NCBI GenBank assembly: GCA_958496175.1 | Contig: OY292279.1 | Location: 23,064,001 to 23,128,000 of the forward strand | DNA: 64,000 bases | From: Sisyra terminalis | Lineage: Eukaryota > Arthropoda > Insecta > Neuroptera > Sisyridae | Direction of reading: 5' to 3' | Shown: piece by piece, positions 23,756 through 38,006 of the stretch | How positions within the stretch are numbered: position 1 is the first letter of the stretch | Layout of the letters: every line of letters starts with the position of its first letter | The notes under the pieces: generated by a model | Database searches by the model: none | Told to the model about the DNA's origin: nothing | Seen by the model: only the letters and a program-made list of their open reading frames with translations | Program-made: the position numbers and the translations under genes

Positions 23756-26331
23756 TGGTCCTGAAAATACAGTGGATGAAAAACTCCATTGACAAGGTCA
23801 AACTACACTCCTTCACGATAATATCGGATCCCATGGGTTGTACACCTCATCAAAGCCGCACTCCAGTGCGCGAATGAGCGGTTTTTTTTACGCACCGATG
23901 GATTACTAGTTTTTCTGCTGCCCATCAAACCATATGAAGGGGCGATACTTTCAAAAATGCAGAGTATCTTATAAATTGGCTCAGCAACTTCTTCTAGCTG
24001 TCATCGTAACACTAATTTGTAATTTGACCCCTTTTTGACACAAAAATCAAGTGATAGAAACCAATAAGAAGTAAATTTCTAACAAACAAAAAAAAAGGTT
24101 AAAAATCTGAGCCATCTTAAGCTCTCTCGTTTACTTCACATCTTATAGGCAACTCTGCGTTACTAAATAGTGACGTCACTGATTAGGCACCACTTGGGAT
24201 TTCACAGTATTTTAATGATATATTGGATGATACGTTTCATGTCTCGTTACTTGATAATTTTTGAGCATAACCAATCGTAGGAAAAGAACAAGCGCAAAAT
24301 CTTGCACCTTTTACTGAGATATAACGTTAAAAAATACTGGTGAAATCGGAGCGCTCTATTCAACCGTGTACTTAATTTTTCAATAATATAGTTTCGAGCT
24401 TTTTCATATTTTTTTTTAATTGACATAATTGACTATTCCAATACGTTCTTTAAAAGCAGAAAAAAAGAAATAATGGAGAACTTTAAATGAAACATTTTAA
24501 CACAATTTAATTTTTTTTCTTTCTATTAACATTAAGCTGATTCGGAAAAAATCTGAATTTCTTATAACTTTTACTCTGTGTACATTATTCATTTCCTTTC
24601 TCCACTGTATTTGTTATTTTGTGTTTTTTTATTATTTCAACTTGGTTTGCTCCACAGAAAAAAAACTAAAGAAAGTTAAATAAATGATTTCCGTTTACCC
24701 GTTTTCCGCACCCCAACATCATCCACCCTTATTTACTTTTTGTTTTAATGTTTTCTTTCTGGGGAAAAAAAATCTCTTAGTCTTCTTTTATTCACGACAA
24801 ACGGATATTTAGGAGCCAATGTAGTGTCTGTGATATTAACTAGTTCAAAAAACAAAAGTAAAAGATATAAATCCATTCGTATTGTTACGCTTTGGTGAAC
24901 AATCGTTCCCGCTGCTTCAAGGTGGTGTAGTTTCCCTATCAGAAAATTATTAGAACTTTTTTGTATGAACTTTAATTCTTCACGCAAACACAGCTTGAAA
25001 GAGAAATTACATTCATAAATAACGCTAATCTATCCATAGAATAATGAAAAGGGGTTGCGAAAATTTACAATTAGTTCCTATTTAATCAGACGATTGTTCG
25101 TGTAAGCTCGATAATCTCGTATTTTGTGATTAATTTTACATTTGAAATCGTTACAAATTGAATGTATCGTTTCGATAACGTTCAAAATCTGGAGGGTAAA
25201 TTATATTGGTTCTATCCACACGGATATTTGTTCGGAGCTATCCTTTGTCGCATTTGCCAGAGCTTAAACCGTAATAAGGCGCGAGCTTAACACCCAAAGT
25301 CCAATATTATACTAAGACATCCGCACGTTTTATAATTAAGTTATCAATGGGCCATCGAAAATTTAAATTACTCTATTATACTTTATATAATGACGAATGA
25401 AGATATTGTAACAGTAATATAAAATTTATCGCATTAGAATTATTTTTTATCAGGACTTTCCAATTCAAAAATTTTTAAGATGACAATAAATAACCGTTGG
25501 ATTTATAATAAAATGGAATCATAAAGCTTTAATTCTTTGGCTTTTATCATTTTAAAACATCTATAACGATTCGATTTCGTTAACTTTGGACGTCAATGGA
25601 GAAAGGTCTCGTGCGGCTCAAAATAAAGCGTGTGAGAACTGTTCGTCGGTTCCTGGAAGTTAATTGAATTTAATACATTATAATTATGCAAAAGTTAATA
25701 GCTACGTTGACTTGTCGTGATATTAATTTTTGTGGTAAATGGGAAAATTAAAAAGCTCATAATATGCGTTATTGAATTTTTCTGGAAAAACAATTCTCAG
25801 TTGATAAAGTCCATGCGAAGTTCCGTTAACAATTCATTTGATTTATATATGGATTGCGTGACTGTTAACAGCGAATGACATGTGTTGTGGAAAACGATAG
25901 AATTAGGCGTCTGAAGCGCTTTTTTGAACATTAATTTGAGTGTGGAAGTGTTAAGTAGAAGCCCACCTTTGTATTATCTCGAAATCCGTTTATAATTTAT
26001 GAATGCCTGCTTTGCCGACTAAGGAATGGTGGAACTTGAGCTTTTTCCATCATTTTATTAAAATTGTCCGCTAGGATGAAAACCGAGAACGCTTCTGTGA
26101 TTCATAAATTTTTTTGACAGGCCATTATTTGCAGGGGTAAAAATTTAACTCCAACTTGTTCACTAAATCACTTACATAATTAGTGGCTTTTTACTTTAAC
26201 TGTAAAAATGATTGCAATTTGGTAGCGCTTTTAGAAAATAAAATTTGAACTTTATTTTCAGATTATTATAATTTAATGTTTTGGCCTTAGACTTTGCAAT
26301 TTTTGAACCATTTATAAATATTGTAACGTGA

Positions 26332-26870
26332 CGTCTCAAAACTGTATTGAGATGGCGTTTATTCGTTCTTTTATTATTATTTTATTATTTATATTCGTTA
26401 TTTTATAATTTCTTTTGGAAATAAATAATCACTTTCACACTTAACAAACACTTTTTTATTACACTTGTATACACTTTTTATTACACAATGACACTTGCCA
26501 AAACAATCACTTAAATGACAATAATCACTTTTAATTCAAATCACACTAATAATCGCTTGGTAATCGTTTTGTTGTAACAGAAATTCACAACTGAATTTCT
26601 ATACAGAAGTGTCAACTGGCTTGACTGAGCGTCTTATACACCCGCAACCCAACATTCTAGAATATACTCCATTATTCGCCAACGTTCCACCACCTACTAG
26701 ATGTTTCCAGAACAATCTATATGTACATTTGCATTGGTGGGAGAGAGATAGAAGTCGCTCAGCCAATCACATGCTGGTATGGCACAAAGAGAGAGATAGA
26801 CTTCTTCCTTTTCTGTGTTTTTTTAATATATTGTGTTTTAGTAGTATAAATGAAATTGTACATCTTGATG
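26332..26870 (-). repeat. Probable solo LTR of an insect LTR retrotransposon
   Basis: Read on the minus strand, the block has a TATA-like GTGTATAAGACGC followed by CAGTC, then a U5-like region rich in AATAAA variants (26350-26470), and it ends in GTTACA at 26332. The minus-strand GTGTATAAG…TCAGT promoter followed by a long AT-rich region with poly(A) signals is LTR-like. No gag or pol sequence adjoins, so it would be a solo LTR. The 5' end (higher coordinates) and the target duplication are not resolved. Confidence 0.35.
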
Positions 26871-27139
26871 AAGCTTTTCAACCAAAGTAGTCTACTCCTC
26901 TTTTAAATAAGTTCAAAATTTCAATTCGTCATCTTCCTTTTTTCTTGAAAACTTCAACTATGAAGACTTCAACAACTGAGTATAGATACTAGGAATCCGA
27001 ACGCAATGTTAAAGAAATTACATCAATTTGAGGTCCAGAACCGGTAAAGCGCGCAGCACCTCAAAGAGTACCTATGCGTTTGAATCATTACGCAGGAAGT
27101 GTTGTTGATATTAGAAACTGTAAATTCTAATCTACTGCA

Positions 27140-27295
27140 CAAAGGAAAATTTATCAATATATGTCGCTACTACAAAAGTGTTTTAAATACAAACTTATGT
27201 TATCTTAGTTACTTTACATAAAGTACATAATTTCAATTTAAGTTAGTATTGCAAACACACTAATGGCGGCGCCACATCTTGACACATTTCCTTTC
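27140..27295. repeat. Short repeat related to 30548-30640
   Basis: The block CTACAAAAGTGT…TTATGTTATCTTAGTTA occurs here and, slightly changed, at about 30566-30615. The right end, GCCACATCTTGACAC (27276-27290), is the inverse of TCAAGATGTGGCGCC at 30551-30565. This suggests two copies of one small inverted-repeat element. There is no coding content. Confidence 0.35.
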
Positions 27296-28309
27296 AAGGA
27301 CTGCCAGATTGAAATACCTTCTTAAGACCATAGTGACCTTTGGTACGTTCTGAATACTTGCCCTATAAGTGACAGAAAAGAATTTTAATAAAAGTGTATA
27401 AGAATTTTGAGAAAACCCCTATACCGTTCGGACTCCAGGTATCTTTACTCCATGACTTCAACTTTCTCAAATAAGATCCAGTCTGAATCCTTTTCCTATC
27501 AGAATATGACCCACTTAATTAGTTTTTCTTTTGGTCATCACACCGACGATGTTTCTTTTTTTGTTAACTCTTTTCAATACATCCACGTTTATGACTCACT
27601 CCATTCTTTACATTTTGCCCATTCTTCTCAAGTATTACATTTCAAAACTCTCCCGTTACTTCCTTTCTTATTTTCTAAGGACCCATATTTCCAATTCATA
27701 TAAAACTACACTCTATAATTAATATTTTGGGAACTCCTTCTGTATTTTAATTTTTCTAATCAAAAGATTCCTCTTACTTTTGAAGCATTTCCGCCATAGG
27801 GAACCATTTTTTAATTTCTCTGGTGAATTTTTCTTCTTTAGTAATGAGGTTTCGGAAACATTTGGAATGGGTCACGCTTTATAAAGGTTTGTTCTTTACG
27901 TTGGTATAAAAGAACGTTTCTCTATTCAATATTATCATAAATTTTGACTTTTCTGCATTAATATCCTTTCCATATATTTCTCCAATAAAAATTATATGGT
28001 CTAGCATAATATGTGAATATTCGTACGTTCTATTCAACAGTACCAGACCATTAGCGTATTAAATGACTTATCGTGATTCATTCGCCCATTATAAAGTTTC
28101 AAAATTCTTCATTTGTTACCCATTTTGCGTAAATTTTAAAAAGAAAAAAAAGATGGATTGCATTCTTGACAAACTTTTTTTCTGATCTCTGTCTGTGCGA
28201 ATCCTTTGAATCTGTCGTATTGTATGGAAATTAAAGCCGGCTGCACACTATAGCGAACAATCATCCTCAAACGTAGTATTTCCTGGAAACTGGCAGATAA
28301 GTCAAACAA

Positions 28310-28491
28310 TGCATTGAAGTAGTGGAGGAGTCAAACTCATTCCCAGGCTTTCGCTATACATTGCTTGTCGTTCCTTACTTATAAAGTCAAAGTAGTACAA
28401 TTTCATAATTGTCGGTTTTATTTTACTAATAATTATTAGATAATTTTTAGCGCTCGGGAATAATTTCGACCCTCTCCACTACTTCAATGCA
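28310..28491. repeat. 18-bp perfect inverted repeat, 146-bp loop
   Basis: TGCATTGAAGTAGTGGAG at 28310-28327 is the exact reverse complement of 28474-28491. The interior has no reading frame. This may be the end of a small DNA transposon or a chance hairpin; I do not recognise the family. Confidence 0.4.
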
Positions 28492-29054
28492 GTCTGGCTC
28501 ATCTTTTAGCTTCAAAAAAGTGATTCGTTTGAAGATGATTTTTTTGAAGCCAAATGGTCTATTTTTCTAGTCGATTTCAATTTTTTAATGAATAACCTTA
28601 AGTTTAAGTAAACTAAATTAAAAACCTTCTACTATTCTAGAGGTCCTTAACCTTTTAAAATCTATGGGCATATTCAAGAATGTTAGTCTAATGGCAAACA
28701 ATACTTAGTTTTCAAGACTATAAAATATAATACATTAAAAAAGTGGAAAATTTGTCGCAATTTGGGTCATGGTGGGGAAAGGACCCGAGTGTGAAATGAT
28801 AATTTGGTTCGGACCCTCGAGCAGAGAGGTACTATTAGAAATATATAAATCTGTAGTGCTGATGTATTATTTTGAAACTAATAAACTCTAAATAACTAAC
28901 CATAACAAACATTCAGTATTTTTATCATAGTAACCCAGCAAACACTTTGGTACCCGCGGACTTACGTTTGGGAACCACTGTGCTTGTCAATGAATCGCAT
29001 ACATTTTTCTTTTATTTATAAACAATTATAGTAAGATTAAAGGTCTAAAAAAAT

Positions 29055-29283
29055 CGGCTCATGTCCCTTTTTGCGACGTATAAATCTGGCAAAAGTCCAT
29101 TTTCTATTTAGTTTTATTTAATTCGCAATTTTATTTTTGATTCTATGCTTATAGTATTTAATTTTCTATTTTGTCGCAAAATTTTCATAATAACTCGATT
29201 TATTCGCGATTTAAAATGAAAACTATTTAGAAAATGTAACTAACGTTGCCAAATACTGACGTCACTAAAAGGGGCATAAGGCA
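29055..29283. repeat. MITE family A, copy 1 (229 bp)
   Basis: The ends GGCTCATGTCCC…GCGACGT…CTGGCAA and TTGCCAAATACTGACGTCAC…GGGGCATAAGGC are imperfect inverted repeats of about 40 bp. A second copy of the same length and ends is at 49650-49878. There is no coding content. The right arm holds a TGACGTCA palindrome. Confidence 0.55.
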
Positions 29284-31089
29284 AAATTTATTTAAAAAAA
29301 CAATTTTAATATTTATTAATTTTTTAGATCCTGTAATTGAACCTTTTTGCAAATTAAAAGATCCCTGACGCGATAATCTTTTACTCCATAATGATTTTTT
29401 TATTTATCTATTTGATGTATTTGTAATTTTCAAAATTAATTAGTATAAATTAAGAGATCAACGTTTTGTATTTATCCATTAAATACGGTACATTAAATCT
29501 TATATCAGATATTTTGTAAATTTCTACACTGATTAAATTTCTAAATGAACCAATTGATTCGACAATTGTCTATATTCTTATTACATATCCTAAATTTATA
29601 AAATACATTCTTTCCAATTATTGACTGATAATCAAATAACCAGCAACTGACATGGTTAAATTTAAAAGTAAACTTTAAATTTTATCTTTGGTATCTTATT
29701 CTCCAAAAATACATTTGATAAAAACTAACTTCTTCTATCGTACACTTACAATTAGTTTTATGGTAGATACGACAATTTTGTCATTTAATTATACAATGCA
29801 ATTCAATTTCGTTCTCATCCTTACAGTTTTATAGTTACTCCATTGTTCGATTTCAAGAACGTTGAACGTTTAAGTGCATTTGTTCCTCATACAGAATGTC
29901 GTATTTTAACCATATTTTTTTTCGATTACGACGTCGGGTTAGTCGGACAAAATTACACCATTGACAATTGTGTTCTGACAATGTTGTGTATACACATAAT
30001 TAATTTATAATTGCTTGGATCAAAATTAAAATCCAAGCTGGTTTTCTGTGAGGATGGAATGGGAAATTGGATTTTGTTGTATCAAAATATTAAGAAGCTG
30101 AAACACAATATCGATTTTATTTATTGTTGGGAAATGGGAAATTAATATGCGAGCATATATCAGTTTATGAATATATAACTAGGAAGGGAAAACATAGGGT
30201 TTTGCACTAAATTTTCCAATATTAAACGAAGAATATTCGTTATATATCATTGAAAGTTGGGAATCATTCAAAATATAAAATCACAAAAGTTGAAATAGTT
30301 AAAGTTACTTTTTTTTGTCCACGCCATCTATCTAGGGATTTAGAAAATACGAAAAAAAATAAACTAATAAATTATCTTTTTTTTAATCACGAAGTATAGA
30401 GTTGGATTTGGAGGATTTTAGACTTGGATTTGGTGACTAGGATTTTTAATGTAATATTAGCACACTACTAAAAGCACGCGTTTTTGTCATTACGCTAGAA
30501 TAGTATTTATTAATAATTGTGAATTTCAATCTTCTACACGATTAATAAGTCAAGATGTGGCGCCTCTACAAAAGTGTCTGGTATACTAAATTATGTCACC
30601 TTAGTTATCTTTAGTTATCACCATTTTAGTTCACACCTAAAGAATCATATAACTTCAAAAACTTGCGGTGCTGGGTTCTAATTACAGATAAATTATGAAC
30701 TTTACGTAACTTACTCTTGTACCATACCGAAAAATTACTTTCAAGTCATCACTATATGATCAACGAGGCTGTGAACTAAGAAATGCTTTTCGATAAATAG
30801 TTAATCCTTAAATAGGCGCATGGGGTCAAGACAATTTCATACGTAATAATAAATATGAAGTTTATGTTTAGAAGATTAGAAGTTTTGTTATTTTTGTAAT
30901 TATTTTAAATACAAGTTATGTTTTTCTTTCCAAAAGTCAATTATAATAAAGAATGTTAGTATTTTTGATAACACAAAGTATATTTTATTTGATTTTAACA
31001 CTACTTTTTGATTATTTTTTTGGGGTCACTATAGACCCCATGCGACTAATTGTGTGACTTTCTTAATGCGCCTAACTAAGGGTTAATGG

Positions 31090-31265
31090 TTTTTTTTTTT
31101 CTTATTCTTTATTGTCACGTTATTACTGCCAAGGTTTTTTGGTGACTCTAGGATTAATAAAAATTCGCAAATCGAGAAAGAAAAAATCTTTGGTCGATAT
31201 GAGAATCGAACCCGACATTACTAGTTTTGGAGTGGCCACCTTGACCACTCAGCCAATAGTTGGCT
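31090..31265 (-). repeat. tRNA-derived SINE, copy 3
   Basis: This is a minus-strand copy. Reading from 31265 it begins AGCCAACTATTGGCTGAGTG, has box B GGTTCGATTCTC, then a body that has lost part of the usual AAAGCGACGGT block, and ends in an oligo(A) tail (T run 31090-31100 on the plus strand). Divergence is higher than in copy 2, and no clear target duplication is visible. Confidence 0.75.
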
Positions 31266-33289
31266 TAACAGTAAATCGCAGTTTTCATGTGTCAATCATT
31301 GAAATACTTCATAATTAACGAAAGAGCCATTAAGATACTTACAAAGTTTTATTGACAATCCAAATAATGTATATGCAAGCTTCGTACTACTTAGATACAT
31401 ACATTTCTGGGACTTGGATAAATTTAAAATAACTTATGAGCCCCCTAGCGGTCGCTTTTCTAAGTACTATCCATTGCTTAATAGGCTTTGTATTTCTTTT
31501 TTTTATATATTATATCCATTGCAAATTGGTTGACTAGTAAAATAAGAAATATTAAAAAGTTTTACGAAATTGAATGTCTGTTTGAAAATGTTTGCGAAGT
31601 TCTTATGACTATTTATAAATGTTTAAATAAAGAATAATCCAAATTTAATGTCAACTTAATTATTTGATTTTATTGTTTTAATAGTTTTAATAATTAAATA
31701 TACGAATTTTTCTTCCAATTTTAAATTAAAGTTCAAAATTTTTCGGAAGTGTTAGGAATATTATAAATGGAAATGAATCCACATTAATTAATTGCAAGAA
31801 CAATTCATAAGAACGTGAACTATTTCGGCAATTAACAATGCAAGAACTCAAGAGAATTTGGTGGTTGAACTATGAAAATCGTGATTGAGGTTTCTCGTCC
31901 ACAACCCACCATGGCAATCGGTTTGAATCCCAAAAGTAAACAAGGGTTGCGGTAAATTTTGCAGTGAAATATTTAAATCTTGGCTTGTATTCTCGTGACA
32001 AATAATTTGAAAAAAAAAATACTGAAAAGACGAAATTAAAGAATTTAAATTAAATCTTTTCATATATCACCACTTATATAAGTTTTCTTTGCCCACAAAG
32101 GTCTTAGAAAAGTTTAATCAACGTTCTTTTTTGAATATATGGTTGACTTGGTTTGAAAATCAAGTTTCAAAGCATTTTAATACCTATAGGTATAATGTGT
32201 AATATGAACGAACCTACGCTTAAATTAACGTCAATTTTGTTCATATTTACATTTCCGAAATCATCGTTTATTGCTTTCTCAGTTTTTTTTATAAAAAAGA
32301 TATTTACATATTCTATAAACTTTAATTTGTTTCAACAAAAAGTAACGCTTGAAACGAAAATCAAAGAGCAGGATAACTAACAACGATGACGACCAACTAA
32401 TTTAAACGTCAGCAAGTCTTTAATTGACCTGTCAAAAATTAACAGACCACGGAATTTTTATATTACCATCAACGGTTAAAGAACGAGGAAAATGGCAAAT
32501 GTCTATCTTGGAGAGACATTACAGTGCGCTCTTCTGAAACAATTTCGTCCCGTTTCTTCCCCATTCCCACCCTTACCCAACTCAATACATACATGCAAAG
32601 ATATTCATGCACCTCTTCCAGTCGCAAGAAGTCGAGTGATTGATGGTTCAGCACAATAGCAGAAATGACATATGGGCCGAGATTTAGCGCCACATAAGGC
32701 AAATGTGACATTATAAATAATAGCACAGTTTGATATAAATTCATTTCAAAACGGTCCTTAAGTTCCATTTCTACAAATCTCAAACATTTTGAGGTTTATA
32801 ACTAATAAATCCCAAAAAACCGAAAATCTTAATGTAGGTAATGATCATAAATTACAACTATATTCTTATAAGATAAGAACCATCATTATTATATATTTGA
32901 ATATTGGGATTTATGTGTAAAATAATGTTTTCCCTTGTTGAGCTTAAAAGCGCTCTTTAAGGGCGCGTTATTTTTCCATTTTCACATAAAGTCATTAATA
33001 AGCTTCCTATAGGCTTTGTTGGGGCTTACAATAACACCCTAGGTTGTATTTATTTTTTCCTTGAAAATAAAAGTGACGAGATGATACCGGATAAAACATA
33101 AATGACATGGGAAAATTTGTTATATTTCTTGTTTTTCCTTACGTACTCAAGAAACAATAATCATTTTTTCCTCTGGTATCCACTTTTTATCTTAATGCAC
33201 ATGTTCTAAAAATAATTTAAAATGATTCAAAATTGTTATGAGTTTATATCAAAACGAAGCTGTCTAGCTTTACGTGATAAAATCTAAGA

Positions 33290-33430
33290 AATACTCATTT
33301 AAAAATGCAAAAAAATCGTTAAAATCAAAATGCCTAAAACGAGCTCCTATTGGCCCAACACTAAAATGACGTCACAAGACACGAACTACAAAATTCTACG
33401 GACGTTTTCCTATGACAAATGCACTTAAAC
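33290..33430. repeat. Repeat B, left end (related to 41521-41660)
   Basis: It shares CATTTAAAAATGCAAAA, GCCTAAAACGA, TATTGG, an A(C/T)(A)CTAAAAT-GACGTCAC block and TTTTCCTATGACAAATG in the same order with 41521-41660. With the matching right ends at 34900-35090 and 41750-41960, this looks like two copies of one element. The copy here is expanded to ~1.8 kb and has a SINE inserted. Confidence 0.45.
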
Positions 33431-33954
33431 CCAAATAGTAACGTTCAAAGTAAATGATAACAATTTTAACTTTAAAACATTTTTATTATCTGAAACTTAG
33501 TAAGACCAGTATATTTTATTACATTAATTTTATTTTAAATAAAATTTAAATGTATTTACCTTTTAAAAACACATTACTGCTAGTTGAGTTAAAAATAAGT
33601 TTATTTAGTTATTTTTATAATTTTTTTTTGACATAATATATAATCTAATTATTATCTTAATGATTGTGCGATGTTTCGTCTCTTTTCGGGTCTTTATCAA
33701 ATACTCAATCATAGATCATAAAAAGTTAATATTCTTAAAATTGTTGTTGAGACGTAAAAAAAAAATATAAAAAAAAAACAGCTGTAATTTATTCTTAACA
33801 ATATTGGCTTTCAATGATCTATCATATGATTCAGTTCTTTTTATTTTTAAGTTCAAAAAAACCCTATGAAAATAAATAATTAACTAAATATGGACATTAA
33901 CCGAGTGAATCAAATGAAATAAGTTTAATAGGGGACTTTCAAATATTTTTCTAA

Positions 33955-34115
33955 TTTTTATTTACCGTCGCTTACGACTACTCAAGTCCTTAGTGACTCT
34001 AGAGAATCCGTAATAATCCGTAATTGACAAATATCGAAAACTGGCGCGATTCGAGGATGACCCCAACACCTACAAGTTTTGAAGCGATTACCTTGACCAC
34101 TCGGCCACCAATAGG
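33955..34115 (-). repeat. tRNA-derived SINE, copy 4
   Basis: This minus-strand copy reads, from about 34115, CCTATTGGTGGCCGAGTGG (box A-like). Box B is damaged, followed by the conserved body and AAGCGACGGTAAATAAAAA. It lies inside repeat B and is therefore younger than that insertion. Confidence 0.75.
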
Positions 34116-34899
34116 AAATTCAATTATGTTTACATTTGTTTGTGTTTACTTTTGGCGTTGGGTACAGAGATTATATTCAAATATAAATGTTTTTAATACG
34201 GCATACCTCTAAAGTTATATTATACATAAAAAAGATATAAAATAAAATGCGAAACTGTTCAAAAATTACACAGCCATAAGAAAGAAAAAATAGTAGTAAT
34301 AATCGGCTTTTAGTAGTCATATTTATGATTTTTTTCCTTAGTAAAGTTTCTATAACAAAATATTTTTTGATTTATTTTTATTTTGAATTATTCGTAAATG
34401 AAAAGAGATAGAAAGTTGAAACTTAGAGTATGAACGTGTCTTTATAGTATTAGCATTCCAACTAAAAATGGTTCTAATACCTTTCAGAGACCGATTTTTC
34501 ATTGTTACACTATGGCTTTGATTGGACTTTTCTCTTTAGTCAACATTTTTAAACTATCGAAAAATTATTTACTATACTTTCAACAGAATTTCAGATACAA
34601 TTTGATAGATAGCGCAAATAAATTGTTCTTTGAAAATCAACAATTAATCCATAAACAATGACACATACTTTTTTAAAAAAAATATTTTAATTTTCCTCAT
34701 TTTCAACTCATTTCAATATTTTTTAATGTTTAGAAAATTATCCACTGGATCTGGTTTCAAATTGCAACTTTAAGTTTGTTTGGAAAATCAGAGTTTTTTT
34801 ATTTATATTAAAAGTCAGTATTGAAATGATTAATGAAAAGCTTAGTCTTACATGCACTAAACACAATTAACCTCATTTACATGAAAAATGAGGGTGATT

Positions 34900-35090
34900 T
34901 TTAGGGTATGAATTTTTTTTTCCGTGACAAAAAATAAGAAAAATTGTGTACATTATTATTGCTTTTATGCCACCCGTTCAATGATTTGGTTATATTTCAG
35001 TTTCAATACATGGACCGTGACGTCACAAAAGCCCCATAAGCACACTTATCGTTTTCAGACTCTCATTTGCGTATTATATATTAAAAAATT
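34900..35090. repeat. Repeat B, right end (related to 41750-41960)
   Basis: Ordered blocks shared with 41750-41960 include TTTTTAGGGT/TTTTTGGGTCAT, TTGTGTA, GGTT(A)TATTT(C/T)(A)GTTTCAATAC, CCGTGACGTCAC versus ACTGTGACGTAAT, CCCATAAGC-like and ATCGTTTT…CTCA(A/T)TTTGC. It is non-coding. Confidence 0.4.
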
Positions 35091-36310
35091 TTTTTTCAGT
35101 TAAATATTTTTTTAATTCATTGTTCTTTATTGATTAAAAAAATAAATAAAAATGTACACATAGTCTAATGCTTTTATTCATGTAAAATAATTTTAAAAAC
35201 GGTGACAGACTCGCATCTTCCACCTCTTATTTATTCTTGTAAGTTTCATACTAAATTTTTAAGACCTTTTTTGCTGTTAATGTCACTGCAATAGAAATAT
35301 CACCCTCGTTGATACAGTAACATATAATATGTTATAATACATTATTATAAGTTTGTCTCATCCTGCTCCCTTTTTAATACATCCTCGCGGATTTAATGTC
35401 ATATCTCTTAAAAACATTCATCCCTTATTCGACGTTTGCCTTTTGACTACCTAGCGTGTGCCAATCGTTGCCTTCATTTTTTAATAGATGCATGCACGAG
35501 TTTTGAATTTGATGTGCTCTTATAATTCTCCCTTTATTTAATTCAACTATTGTTCATCCCTCAATCCCTACCCTTTATGTTGTATTATTCCTACTGAATG
35601 TCAACCGTTAGTTTGGGTTGTATATGTACATAGTACATACAATCGAGCTTTTTTTTAATCTGTAACTGATTTAACTATTCATATGTTCTTGCAATTATAA
35701 AAACATATTAACAAGTCGTGTGCAGTCCTAATTATTATTTACAAATTGGAATGATGCTTTTAAGGCTATCAATTTTGTGATTAGTAATGGGGGTTACTAT
35801 TCGATTAAAAAATTTAATCCGAAATTATTTATGTAAATAGTAAAGAGGGGAAATAAATTTAATATAAAAAAAAACATTTTTAGGTTTTGGCTTTTTGAAC
35901 ATTTGCTTGCATTCATGGTAACCATCGGTAAATAAAAAGCAATCATTTTGGCTAATACTAATTGCGAGTATTATTACATAAAAACACTTGGATCTCTTCG
36001 GAAATTCAAAACTTTATTTTTCTTTATGTCAATGATTTAAAAAAAAAAAAAAAATTTATACACAATTTTTTTATGATGAGACTTACGCCCTCCAGAAGAA
36101 ATGACAAACTAAAGACCACAAGCACGTTGGCGTTAAAGAAAAAATCTCGGCACTGCATTAACGATATTCAGCCTTATTTACTAATGGAAAATTTCGACAA
36201 AATAGTATATATGTATATATGTACCAACAAAACCGTGGAGGCCAATTGTCCTGTATGTTATTCCATATATAATCTCCTGTAGGCTTTATGATTCAAAAAA
36301 ATAGCGACTT

Positions 36311-36393
36311 AAAGAAAAAAAAAAGAAAAAAAGTAAAAAAAAGAGAAAAACTAAAAAAAAGAAGAAGTAAAAAAAAGAAGAAGTAAAAAAAAA
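36311..36393 (+). repeat. Polypurine low-complexity tract
   Basis: This is about 80 bp of almost uninterrupted A and G (with a few T or C) on the plus strand, including a tandem GAAGAAGTAAAAAAAA unit. It is a simple-sequence expansion with no coding meaning. Confidence 0.8.
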
Positions 36394-38006
36394 TTTGCTT
36401 TAGTTTTGAGACATTTTTTCTTATAGCAATGAAGTGTTTTTAAAATCTAAGATAATTTAATTAATTTTTCTATTTATTTACGAAATGTTCATTAGCTACT
36501 ACGCCAGACAATACTACCAGGTACTACGAAAAGATGCCAGATTTTTTTATTAAAATTTTAATGGTTCCCACTGCTCTGCTACACCATGCCGATATAAGAT
36601 AATGCATCGTTATATTCACATGTGTGTGATAAGTTTAATATAAGAATCGATAACCAATCAATAATAACAATCATAAAAGAGTCTATAACGAATATAATTT
36701 AGGATATTTATATAGGAGAATAAAATGTAGATATATGAGCCAATAGTAATAAATTATCTAATAGATGGGCTATAAAATTAATAACTGAGTTATATATCAT
36801 AGTTTATATATATATTTATTTTCATCATTTTTAATATTAGAATGCTTCTTTATGAGATTACTTGTATAATGAGTTGAGGGATATATTCATTTCCAAGTGT
36901 TCCTTTCCTAAAAGAAGCCCAAAAGGATATAAATATTTTGAATGTCTTAAGTCGTAGCACAAATATTTTAAATTTTTTATAATGAAAACAAAAGTTTTTT
37001 TTTAAAGAACATACCTTTGTTCTTTGTATTCTAAGAATCTGAGATTTCATCGAATTGTAATTTCATTTTATTCCATTTAAGAGAATTACAACAATTTTAA
37101 AATAAATTAAAATTCATTTTAGTGAAGGGTTTCAATTGACCCAGAATTTATACAAATTTGAAATATTTAAAATTTACTACCGAAACCATTTTAATTTTGT
37201 TTGAATGTGATAAAATACCTTTGCGTATCGATTGTAATTTTCTTCACTCTAAATTTGAATTATCAATTATCTGTTCAATAAACTGTTTCTTGAACATGAT
37301 AGCACTTAAAATTTTATTGTTCTATCAAGGGTTAAAATTACGAACATTTCACTTGGGTTTACCTGAACTTACGTCGTTGAAATTGAAATTTTATTGGTGT
37401 GTTTATGATATTTACTGTTGAGACGGCTCGTTCTATTTAGAAATTTACGAAAACCAACATGAATTAATACGCAATTATAAATAACAATTAATTTTAATTA
37501 AATTTTTCAATTAAAATTTGAATGCTCTTTTTTTATCCTTAATTAAACTCGCCAATTCTGTTGGATTTGTTCGGCGGTTACACAAATTTTCTTTCGACGG
37601 TTTATAAATAAATTTGCAGAGCTAAAAAAATTCGAGATTCAACCAAAATTGACTAGTATGGTAAATTATTGTTCAGTTTGTTTTCAATAACACTTACAAA
37701 TGTTCTCCCAGCCATATTTGCGTTTTTTCTTACCTATATTTGTTGAAGTGTATAACTATTTGTCATCTTAAGATATATATTTCATAATGAACAAAAAGAT
37801 AGTATATGAACCGTCCTTGTAATGGACTTAGTCTATTTTCAAAATTAGCGGCTCATATGTCCTATTGAAATTATTATTCAACGTACAAGATTTTTCCGAA
37901 ATATGCTTATTTTGGATGATATATCTTTTTCAATAAAATTATGAAGAAATTACAAATCTGATTTTTTGTCAATGTCCTTGACGTTTCTGACTTCTTCTCG
38001 AACTGA

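Noticed and set aside
31850..32000. GGTTTGAATCCC, a box B-like string at about 31921
   Set aside because: No box A at the right distance and no similarity to the SINE family; probably chance.
32469..32783. 104-codon minus-strand reading frame
   Set aside because: No recognisable domain, no supporting splice or promoter context, and such lengths occur by chance in 64 kb.
36850..37050. 66-codon minus-strand frame
   Set aside because: Lys/Phe-rich composition from AT-rich DNA; no family recognised.
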